A DNA stretch of 12,487 nt, taken from contig JAAMXY010003083.1 of NCBI GenBank assembly GCA_019677205.1, positions 1-12,487 on the forward strand, read 5' to 3'. Each line of letters opens with the position of its first letter. Position 1 is the stretch's first letter. Under the pieces are notes generated by a model. That model did not search any database. It was not told the DNA's origin and worked only from the letters and a program-made list of their open reading frames with translations. This document shows positions 1 to 6,448 of this stretch, piece by piece. Both the position numbers and the translations under genes were made by a program. Origin of the DNA: Pinguiococcus pyrenoidosus. Its lineage: Eukaryota; Sar; Pinguiophyceae; Pinguiochrysidales; Pinguiochrysidaceae.

Positions 1-1518
1 GCGCTGCAGAAGAGCGCCGAAGGCAAGGTGATCGTCGGCGCCAAGCTGTCGGCGAAGGATCTGGAGGAAGAGGAGAACGACGAGACGCGCAAGCCCCTGG
101 ATCTCGTGGTCGTGCTGGACACCAGCGGCTCCATGTCCGGCCAGAAGCTGGAGATGTGCAAGGAGACCTGCAAGTTCCTCCTGTCGGAGCTCAAGGCGGA
201 CGACCGCTTCGCCGTGGTGGAGTTCAACACGACGGTGCGGACCGTGACCCAGCTGGGCCACGCGGACGACGCCTTCAAGCGGGCGGCCGAGACGGCCATC
301 GGCAGGCTCTCCGCCACGGGCAGCACCAACCTGTCCGGCGGGCTCTTCAAGGGCATCTCCATGGTCATGACCCCGCAGGAGCAGCAGCGGGGGCCGGACG
401 TGTCCGAACCGGAAGGCCTGGGGCCCAAGGCAGCGCGCAAGGCACGCGTGAGGAAGACCTCGGCTTCGTGGAACCCGATCTCCATGGTGACGTCGGCCGC
501 CGCTTCGTTCACGCGGCCGCAGACCTACGAGGCCGAGGCCGGTCGCGTGCGCTCGGTGCTCCTCTTGACCGACGGCCAGGCGAACCACGGCGTGAGCAAC
601 CCGCAGCGGCTCTCTCAGATGACCACCGACCTGCTCAGCGGCACGTCGATCAGTCTCTTCACCTTCGGCTACGGCTCCGGGCACAACGCGGACCTGCTTC
701 GCGCGCTGGCCGAGTGCGGCCGTGGCAGCTACTACTACGTGCAGACCACCGACCACGTCCGCGACGCCTTCGCCGACTGCCTCGGCGGCCTGCTCACGGT
801 GGTGGCCCAGAACGTCAGCCTGCGGATCCAGCCGCTCGGGCCCTACACCGTGGCCCGCGTGCTCAGCCGGCGCAAGCACGTCGAGGGCGACGCGGAGATC
901 GCCGGCGGCGTCACCTTCGAGATGGGCGACCTGTACGCGGGCGAGAACCTGTACGTCCTCGTGGAGCTGAGCTGCCCAGCGGCGCTGGAGGCCAACGACA
1001 GCGAGCCGCTCGCGGCGATCAGCGTCGACCTCGTCAACATCCGCGCGGAGGCAGCGGGGATGGAGCAGCTGTCCGCGGCCGTCCAGCTCGCGCGCCCCGT
1101 CGAGCTGAGCGCCGAGCAGGTGGACTACATTGACGAGGACATCGCGGCGCAGGTCGTGCGCGAGGAGACCGTCATGGCCATCGAGGAAGCGACGCGCCTG
1201 GCGGACCGAGGCCACTACGGAGTGGCGCAAGAGCGGCTGCGCGAGGTGCAGACCAAGAGCGCGGCCACCCGATCGAAGATCTCCGCGAAGGGCGCTCCCG
1301 AGCAGCTGGCCATGCTCGACGGCATCACCGAGGACCTGGCCGCGAACGCCACCGCCTTCGGCAGCGCCAGCTCCTACGCGGATGGCCGCTTCCGCGCGGC
1401 CAACATGATGATGAACCATGCGCAGCAGCGCGGATGGGATCCCGATCGCGAGCTTGAGGCCTACGCGGGCAAGGGCCGGGGCCGCATGAAGGCCAAGAGC
1501 AAGGCGTACTTCTCGTAG
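1..1518 (+). CDS. von Willebrand factor A (VWA) domain protein, 5' partial
   Basis: The frame is open from base 1, so the start lies outside the window; the GTG at 28 is only an internal Val codon. It ends at TAG 1516-1518. About 505 residues are visible and no intron is seen. The VWA domain begins at LVVVLDTSGSMSG (about bases 103-147). It has a complete metal-ion-dependent adhesion site: DTSGS, the Thr in GSTNLSGG, and the Asp in LLLTDGQ. Between the helix ending GISMVM and the strand VRSVLLLTDG lies an insert of about 57 residues, rich in Lys/Arg/Ser at its centre. After the VWA fold comes a beta-rich part (about 790-1110), then a helical tail with IDEDIAAQVVREETVMAIEEA. This order resembles intracellular VWA proteins with a Vwaint-like C-terminal region, and plant WAV3-type proteins after their RING finger; a RING could lie upstream. 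No signal peptide or membrane segment is visible. The partner is unknown. The VWA call is firm; the subfamily is not. Confidence 0.88.
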   Translation, partial: ALQKSAEGKVIVGAKLSAKDLEEEENDETRKPLDLVVVLDTSGSMSGQKLEMCKETCKFLLSELKADDRFAVVEFNTTVRTVTQLGHADDAFKRAAETAIGRLSATGSTNLSGGLFKGISMVMTPQEQQRGPDVSEPEGLGPKAARKARVRKTSASWNPISMVTSAAASFTRPQTYEAEAGRVRSVLLLTDGQANHGVSNPQRLSQMTTDLLSGTSISLFTFGYGSGHNADLLRALAECGRGSYYYVQTTDHVRDAFADCLGGLLTVVAQNVSLRIQPLGPYTVARVLSRRKHVEGDAEIAGGVTFEMGDLYAGENLYVLVELSCPAALEANDSEPLAAISVDLVNIRAEAAGMEQLSAAVQLARPVELSAEQVDYIDEDIAAQVVREETVMAIEEATRLADRGHYGVAQERLREVQTKSAATRSKISAKGAPEQLAMLDGITEDLAANATAFGSASSYADGRFRAANMMMNHAQQRGWDPDRELEAYAGKGRGRMKAKSKAYFS

Positions 1519-1713
1519 TCACGGACACCCCGAAGAAGTCTCCCGATGCCTTCGACGGATCCGTACAGGCTCGGCAGCCAGATGCAGTCCGGCGAGAGAG
1601 CTGCTCCTCCTAGAGCGTAGTGGCTCGACACCGCTGCAGATGCCCTGCCTTGCAGTTTCCGAGCTGGAGGAACTTCCTCCTCTTCGCTTTTCCTTTCTTG
1701 ACGCCAAGAAGTG

Positions 1714-1802
1714 AAACAAAGACGTACTGTACCCTAAAACCAAGACGTTTCCTAAAACAAAGACGTAGACGAAGACGAAGACGAAGGCGAAGACGAAGGC
1801 GA
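1714..1802. repeat. Nested simple repeats with a 6-bp tandem array
   Basis: AAACAAAGACGTA occurs at 1714-1726 and again at 1755-1767. CCTAAAACCAAGACGT (1733-1748) is repeated with one change at 1751-1766, a period of 18 bp. These run into seven hexamers of the form AGACGA/AGGCGA at 1761-1802. Read as protein, the array gives only Arg-rich or Leu-Arg/Phe-Val repeats, so I treat it as non-coding, downstream of the VWA gene. Confidence 0.8.
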
Positions 1803-1819
1803 ACGGAATGAAATAGCAT

Positions 1820-1858
1820 GGAATGGCAGGGGAATGGCAGGGAATGGCAGGGGAATGA
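1820..1858. repeat. Tandem 10-11-bp repeat GGAATGGCAG
   Basis: Three clear copies of GGAATGGCAG(G) lie at 1820, 1831 and 1841, with a decayed fourth ending GGGAATGACC. The array directly follows the hexamer array in the same intergenic region. Confidence 0.8.
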
Positions 1859-1990
1859 CCGCTCCGGTGATGCACTTCATGAGAAACAAAAGAAAAGATC
1901 TTATCTAGGCGTGACCCTCCGAATGGTGCCGAGTCAACTTGAAGGAAGGCTGCCGTTCTTTCTTTCTACACGCCTCTCTCCCTGGTGTCT

Positions 1991-2075
1991 ATCTCTCTCT
2001 CTCTCTCTTCCTCTCTCTCTCTCTCTCTCTCTTCCTCTCTTCCTCTCTTCCGCTCTTTCCCTCGCTTCCTGTTCA
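1991..2075. repeat. CT dinucleotide / polypyrimidine tract
   Basis: A nearly pure CT microsatellite on the + strand, with occasional TTCC interruptions, ends about 180 bp before the oxidoreductase start. Pyrimidine tracts of this kind are often found in 5' flanks and untranslated leaders. A role here is inference. Confidence 0.85.
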
Positions 2076-2252
2076 TGTCTTGTGATATACCATTCTGCCG
2101 CTTTGCTACAGCAGTTCCAACGCTCCCAAGTGTCACACGACACAAGATCCGCTCTCCAGATCTTCCGCGGCGTTCTCCTCAAGTCCTCTTCTGACACACA
2201 CACCCCGGATCTTCTTAGACAGTTGCGGCGTCTATCTCAGCGCCCTTGACGG

Positions 2253-3929
2253 ATGCTACAGGCAGCACCCCGGCTGCCCAAATTTGGGCACGGGAGGCTT
2301 GGTCGCCTCCTGACGGGCCTCTGCCTCCGCCTATGCTGCTGCTCCGCGCTCCAGAGCAGCGCCAAGGCCACCGCTCCGCCCTCGTTCGACATGCTGGTCA
2401 TCGGCGCGGGAGCCGCTGGGCTCATGGCGGCCGGCACGGCCGCGAGCCTGGGAGCCAGCACCTTGCTGGTGGAGCAGAGGCCGCATCTGGGCGGGGACTG
2501 CAGCAACTCCGCCTGCGTTCCTTCCAAGGCCGTGCGTTGCGCGGCTCGCCAGGCCTCCCCAAGCTTCCTGGCTGCGGAAGAGCACGCGAGGCAGGCGGTG
2601 GAGGCCATCCGCGCTCGGGAAGACCTCTCTGCCATGAGAGAGGTGCCCAACTTGACCGTGGAGGTTGGCAGCGCGGCCTTTGAGGACCGCCACACGGTCC
2701 GAATCCTGAGGAACGATGGAAGCAGCATGCTGGCCAAGGGCCGTCGTGTCATTGTGGCCACCGGGGCGGATCCGGTGCTGCCTGAAGCGCTCAGGGCCGC
2801 CGCGGAGCGAGCCAAAGTACCGCTGCTGACCTATCGCGACGTCTACGCCTTCGCAGAGTCCACCACAAGTGGCATGTCGATCTGGACACAGGCTCCCAGA
2901 AAGGTGGTGGTAGCTGGAGGAGGCCCTGCCGGCCTGGAGATGGCCCAGGCGCTAGCCCGCCTGGGAGCCAGGGTCACGCTGGTGGCGCCCAAGCTCTTGC
3001 CGAGGGAAGATCCGGATCTCGCGGCCGCAGCCGAAAAGATCCTGGCAAGCGATCAGGTGCATCTCCTGCTGGGGCGGCGAATCGTGGACGTGCAAGAAGC
3101 TCCCGCTGCCGGCGACAGCCCCGTCGCTGTCACTGACGGAGGAGAGCGCGTGGAAGCGGACGTGCTTGTCGTGGCCTGCGGGCGGCGTCCGGCTCTTGGC
3201 GGCCTCGCGCTCAGCCAGGCCGGCGTCCAGGTCGACGAACAGGCCGGCGGCATTGCGGTGGATCACCAGCTGCGCTCCATCTCTTGCAGGCACGTCTTCG
3301 CCGCGGGCGACTGCGCCGCAGGGTCGCCGAACGACAGAAGAGCCCACCACGCCGGTTGGACGGGATTCATGTGCGTGCGCAACGCCCTGCTGCCTTGGTT
3401 CCTTCGCGGCAGGGCAAGGCACCCCACGGTGCCACGCGTGATCTTCACCGAGCCAGAGATGGCCTCGATCGGGCTCTCCGAGGCAGACTGCACGGCACGC
3501 TTCGGGAAGCGCGGATTCCTCAGCATGCAGCTGCGCGAGGCGGGCGCCGATCGGGCGGACACCGACGCCCTGGATCGCCCGGACGGGAGGGCGCTCGAGT
3601 CCCCCAATCTAGTCACCCTCAGGGTGCGCAAGAGCGACGGCCGGGTTCTGGGCTGCTCCGCCGTGTCGCCGGCGGCCGCGGAGATCGTGAACGAGGTCGG
3701 TGTGTGCCTTACGGCCCGCCTCTCGGCCTTGACGTTGGCGAAGAGCTTGCACGCGTATCCCAGCCACGGCTACCTGCTGCACCGCCTTGCCATCGCAGCC
3801 GCCACGTCCACGCCGTGGGGTCTGCTTTCCACCTGCGGTCCGGTCGGGGAGGTGCTCGGCAGATGCATTGGAGCAGTGGCGTACCTCGTGTCGGAGTGCC
3901 TGAGAGTGCTGCGCAGAGAGCCCACGTGA
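2253..3929 (+). CDS. FAD/NAD(P)-dependent pyridine nucleotide-disulfide oxidoreductase (class I, MerA/LPD-like)
   Basis: This 558-residue intronless gene starts at ATG 2253; the ATG at 2246 is out of frame. Residues 1-40 form a basic then hydrophobic, Cys-rich leader (LCLRLCCC, residues 23-30), compatible with an organelle or secretory targeting peptide. The FAD Rossmann motif is GAGAAG (51-56). The redox-active disulfide is CSNSAC (83-88) within GGDCSNSACVPSKA, the CX4C signature of class I enzymes. The second Rossmann motif is GGGPAGLEMA (222-231), the second FAD contact is VFAAGDCA (348-355), and the dimerisation domain runs from about 390 to 515. In that domain, HAYPSHGY (500-507) sits where lipoamide dehydrogenase and glutathione reductase have HxHPTxxE, so the catalytic His and Glu are replaced. 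There is no N-terminal metal-binding domain and no C-terminal Cys pair, so a true mercuric reductase is unlikely. The substrate is unknown. The stop lies 15 bp from that of the convergent gene. Confidence 0.92.
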   Translation: MLQAAPRLPKFGHGRLGRLLTGLCLRLCCCSALQSSAKATAPPSFDMLVIGAGAAGLMAAGTAASLGASTLLVEQRPHLGGDCSNSACVPSKAVRCAARQASPSFLAAEEHARQAVEAIRAREDLSAMREVPNLTVEVGSAAFEDRHTVRILRNDGSSMLAKGRRVIVATGADPVLPEALRAAAERAKVPLLTYRDVYAFAESTTSGMSIWTQAPRKVVVAGGGPAGLEMAQALARLGARVTLVAPKLLPREDPDLAAAAEKILASDQVHLLLGRRIVDVQEAPAAGDSPVAVTDGGERVEADVLVVACGRRPALGGLALSQAGVQVDEQAGGIAVDHQLRSISCRHVFAAGDCAAGSPNDRRAHHAGWTGFMCVRNALLPWFLRGRARHPTVPRVIFTEPEMASIGLSEADCTARFGKRGFLSMQLREAGADRADTDALDRPDGRALESPNLVTLRVRKSDGRVLGCSAVSPAAAEIVNEVGVCLTARLSALTLAKSLHAYPSHGYLLHRLAIAAATSTPWGLLSTCGPVGEVLGRCIGAVAYLVSECLRVLRREPT

Positions 3930-3944
3930 ATCACCATCGGGAGC

Positions 3945-5408
3945 TTATGGTCTCAGAATCTTGCCCGGGTTCATGATCGACCGGGGATCGAAGACGCTCT
4001 TCACCTCCGCCATCATTCGCCTCGCCGTCTCATTCTTCGTGCGATGGAAGGGATTCGTCTTCAACACGCCGATGCCGTGCTCCGCGCTGATGGAGCCTCC
4101 CCTCTTGCTCACATACTCGTACACCCACGGTTCCAGGGCGGCCTTGACCTCCTTGTCCTCGCCTGGCGTGATGACATTGAGGTGAATATTTCCGTCGATC
4201 GCATGGCCCCACACGTTCGCTCTCGCCTGCGGATAGGCGGCAAGCCTCTCCGCCACTTCGTTCTTGAACGCGTCCCATTGCCTCAACGACAGGCTCAGAT
4301 CGTACTTGTGGACGTATCCCGCCTCGCTGGCGGCTACAGGACAGAGCTCGCGGACATGCCAAAGCTCCGCAGCTTGCTTGTTGTCCTGGGCGACGACTCC
4401 ATCAACCACGGGCATCCTCCCCTGCAGCGCCGGAGCCTCGTCCATTGCCTTCTCCAAGAAGGCGGAGAGGCTTTCACGGTCCTTGTCCTCGTTCGAGCCG
4501 TACGTCTCGATGAGGACGTAGTATGGGTAGTCGGTGGCCATGCCCATGTCCTTTCCGGCCATGACGGACATGTCCATGATGCTGCCCATTGCGTTGGCAT
4601 CCACGAGCTCGAAGGCGCTCAGAATCTCGTTGATCTCGCTCTTGGCGAGTTTCAACGTCTCACAGACGGCGTCAATCGAGTCACAGGCCAAGAAAGCGAC
4701 TTGCACGGACCTGGGCAGCGGAGCGGCGGCCATGCAAACCTTGGTGATGACGCCCAGCGTGCCTTCGGCGCCGAGGAAGAGCTGCCGCAGCGGATAGCCC
4801 GTGTTGTCCTTGCGACACGTATTCATCAGATCCAGGACCTCCCCAGTGCCCAGCACGACTTCCAGGCCAGTGACGTTGCCGAGCAGAGACCCAAAGCGGC
4901 AGAATCGTAAGCCGCCCGCGTTGGTGCTGCAGACCCCTCCGATCTGGCACGAGCCTTTGGCCCCCAGATCGATCGGGGGAACCAGGCCATGGGGCGCCAG
5001 ATGCTCCTGCAGCTGCTCCAGCACTACCCCCGCCTCCACGGTGACGACGCCTCCATCCTCGTCCAGCTCCAAGATGCGATTCATGCGTGACAAGCTCAGC
5101 ACAACCTCTCCCGAGTAGGCCAACGAGCCGCCCACGAGCCCCGTGTTGCCTCCCTGGGGCACCACGCCAACGCGGTGCTCGTGACAATACCGCAGCAGCT
5201 TTGCCACCTCCTCGGTGCTCTCCGGCTGGAGAATGAGAGGCGAGTTGCCCTCGAATTGGCCTGTCCAGTCCCGATTGTGCGCGGCGGCGCTGTCTCCGTC
5301 TGTCACTTTGTGCTGCACGAGGCTCTGCAGCGCGTCCAAGTGCGCAGCGCTCACGCTACTGGCTCCGCGTCGAAGTCGATGTCCCATGCTGCGCATCGCA
5401 CGCATCAT
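3945..5408 (-). CDS. D2HGDH: D-2-hydroxyglutarate dehydrogenase, FAD-linked, probably mitochondrial
   Basis: The 487-residue intronless gene runs from ATG 5408 (a second ATG follows at 5405) to TAA 3947-3945. The family oxidises D-2-hydroxyglutarate to 2-oxoglutarate and passes electrons through FAD to the electron-transfer flavoprotein in mitochondria. The N-terminus MMRAMRSMGHRLRRG is Arg-rich and lacks acidic residues, like a mitochondrial presequence. The FAD-binding PCMH-type domain contains PQGGNTGLVGG (84-94), DLGAKGSCQIGG (147-158), TNAGGLRF (162-169) and RKDNTGY (199-205). These blocks are close to the animal and plant D2HGDH proteins rather than to D-lactate dehydrogenase. The C-terminal FAD-oxidase domain has the metal site GHAIDGNIHLN (401-411) and SAEHGIG (441-447), plus HVRE (351-354) and HKYDLSL (367-373), where the family binds substrate carboxylates. 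The usual GHLGDGN reads GHAIDGN here; the His and Asp are kept. It is divergent from the centrin gene. Confidence 0.93.
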   Translation of the reverse strand: MMRAMRSMGHRLRRGASSVSAAHLDALQSLVQHKVTDGDSAAAHNRDWTGQFEGNSPLILQPESTEEVAKLLRYCHEHRVGVVPQGGNTGLVGGSLAYSGEVVLSLSRMNRILELDEDGGVVTVEAGVVLEQLQEHLAPHGLVPPIDLGAKGSCQIGGVCSTNAGGLRFCRFGSLLGNVTGLEVVLGTGEVLDLMNTCRKDNTGYPLRQLFLGAEGTLGVITKVCMAAAPLPRSVQVAFLACDSIDAVCETLKLAKSEINEILSAFELVDANAMGSIMDMSVMAGKDMGMATDYPYYVLIETYGSNEDKDRESLSAFLEKAMDEAPALQGRMPVVDGVVAQDNKQAAELWHVRELCPVAASEAGYVHKYDLSLSLRQWDAFKNEVAERLAAYPQARANVWGHAIDGNIHLNVITPGEDKEVKAALEPWVYEYVSKRGGSISAEHGIGVLKTNPFHRTKNETARRMMAEVKSVFDPRSIMNPGKILRP

Positions 5409-5617
5409 GAAGGCACTTTCACCTATACAATACCCCCGGAGACGCGGCGGAAAGTCGGCCTGAAAAGCATTGAGACCTTGGGAGTACCTATCGTACTGTA
5501 TACTCCTCTACCGTATTTGGTACTTCAGTATTTGGGTACTAGGCTGCGACGGATTTGAATCCGAGCGTTTCCCGCCCTTTGTGGCGCTCAAATCCTGTGC
5601 TGTTGTGATCTTTGGCC
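5409..5617. promoter_or_regulatory. Shared intergenic region between divergent D2HGDH and centrin genes
   Basis: Only 209 bp separate the two start codons, so both promoters must sit here or inside the neighbouring genes. The AT-rich centre repeats short motifs: GTATTTGGTACT at 5513-5524 and GTATTTGGGTACT at 5528-5540, with further AGTACC, CGTACT and GTATACT nearby. No defined TATA box or initiator could be assigned. The regulatory role is inferred from position. Confidence 0.45.
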
Positions 5618-6350
5618 ATGAGTATGCTGGCCCGAGCAGAGGGGCTGGGATTGCCGCCGCATCGGGTGCGGCGGCGCGTGCGCCCAGAGTTGACAGACGA
5701 TCAAAAGCAGGAGCTGCGGGAGGCCTTTGAGCTCTTCGACTCGGACAAGACCGGCACGATTGACCTGCACGAGCTTAAAGTCCTGGTGCGCCATCGTCTG
5801 TTAAACAGTGCTTGTGTGTGCGTCTTCCCTGCACTTCTTGAAGCGATCTGTGTCCCGTTGTGAATGAAGTTGCTTCAGCTGTTTTGCCGGGGTGTTTCTT
5901 CCTTACCGCATCTTTCGACGCACAGATGAGAGCTCTGGGCTTCGACATTAGAAAGCAAGATGTGCTCAAGCTGGTGCACGAGGTGGATCCCCACAACGAC
6001 GGCAGCGTCACCTACGATCAGTTCATGGAGATCATGACCGACAAGTACGCGGAGAGAGATCCGGAAGAGGAGATGCGCAAGGCCTTCCGGCTCTTCGACG
6101 ACGACCAGACGGGTGAGGATGTTGTCAGTTTCCTTCGAAGGGAAGGGAGACTTGGCAACTGACCCAGCAGCTCATCTCTCGCATAGGCAAGATCAGCATC
6201 AAGAACATGCGGCGAATTGCGCGGGAGCTGGGCGAGAACCTGAGCGAAGATGAACTGCAGGCGATGATCGATGAGTTCGATCGTGACAATGACGGAGAAA
6301 TCAGTGAGGAGGAGTTCATGTACATCATGCGGGAAAGCAGCGACTACTAA
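5618..6350 (+). CDS. Centrin, centrin-3/Cdc31 type; 3 exons
   Basis: Exons 5618-5785, 5926-6112 and 6187-6350 join to 172 residues ending in TAA. The start is the ATG at 5618 in GCCATGA context. Centrins are calcium-binding EF-hand proteins of basal bodies and centrioles. Residues 1-24 form a variable Arg-rich tail (HRVRRRVRP). Four EF-hand loops follow: 41-52 ([12 protein letters not shown], intact), 77-88 ([12 protein letters not shown]; position 12 is Gln, probably weak), 114-125 (DDDQTGKISIKN; degenerate, as is usual for the third loop of centrins) and 150-161 ([12 protein letters not shown], intact). HELKVLMRALGFD, DVLK, ERDP and MIDEFD match centrin-3/Cdc31 better than centrin-1/2. The splice joins restore LKVL|MRALGF and DDDQT|GKIS without gaps, which supports the model strongly. 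It is convergent with the calcium-channel gene, 98 bp apart. Confidence 0.95.
5786..5925 (+). other. Centrin intron 1 (140 bp, phase 0)
   Basis: The donor is CTG|GTGCGC and the acceptor GACGCACAG|ATG. A branch-like CTTAC lies about 20 nt before the acceptor, and the 3' part is T-rich. Removal joins KVL to MRALGF, the conserved centrin sequence. Confidence 0.9.
6113..6186 (+). other. Centrin intron 2 (74 bp, phase 1)
   Basis: The donor is ACGG|GTGAGG and the acceptor TCGCATAG|GC. A CTGAC branch-like site lies 25-30 nt upstream of the acceptor. Removal rebuilds a Gly codon and the third EF-hand loop. Confidence 0.93.
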
Positions 6351-6448
6351 TGGCGGCTGGACTTGCCTGGTCCTTGAATAGATGTTTCTAGTATGCTTCA
6401 CTGCCCCGCCACCTCCTCGTCTCTTTCTCTCTGTCTCTCTCTGAATGT
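6351..6448. other. Short CT-rich gap between convergent centrin and channel genes
   Basis: These 98 bp must supply the 3' UTRs of both genes unless they overlap. The right half is an interrupted CT tract on the + strand (GA-rich in the channel transcript). No clear poly(A) signal was recognised. Confidence 0.6.

Larger units (their letters stand above)
1519..2252. other. Intergenic region between the VWA and oxidoreductase genes
   Basis: These 734 bp have lower GC than the flanking genes and hold the three simple-repeat blocks listed separately. Open frames across it (for example 1519-1875 on - and 1818-2249 on +) translate the repeats into RRRR, FVFV or SLSL strings and look spurious. It should contain the VWA 3' UTR and the oxidoreductase promoter and leader. 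No convincing TATA box, poly(A) signal or RNA gene could be identified. Confidence 0.7.

Noticed and set aside
156-1133. 325-residue open frame overlapping the VWA gene
   Set aside because: It is an Arg/Gly/Pro-rich shadow of a GC-rich coding frame, with no recognisable domain. The overlapping VWA frame has clear motifs.
1731-1740. CCCTAAAA, like an algal telomere unit
   Set aside because: Only a single unit is present, inside another repeat. There is no telomeric array.
1761-1858. Possible CRISPR-like array
   Set aside because: The units are 6-11 bp direct tandem repeats with no spacers, in a eukaryotic setting.
1519-1875. 118-residue open frame on the minus strand
   Set aside because: Its core is FVFVFVYVFV-type repeats from the hexamer array. 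There is no domain and the rest is low complexity.
1818-2249. 143-residue open frame just upstream of the oxidoreductase
   Set aside because: It reads the decamer and CT microsatellites as WQGNGREWQG and SLSLSL. It is not a plausible protein.
2253-3929. Assignment as true mercuric reductase (MerA)
   Set aside because: The CX4C centre fits, but the N-terminal heavy-metal domain and the C-terminal Cys pair are missing and no mer neighbours exist.
4044-4910. 288-residue open frame antisense to D2HGDH
   Set aside because: It is a mirror frame of a strongly supported conserved gene, with no own motifs.
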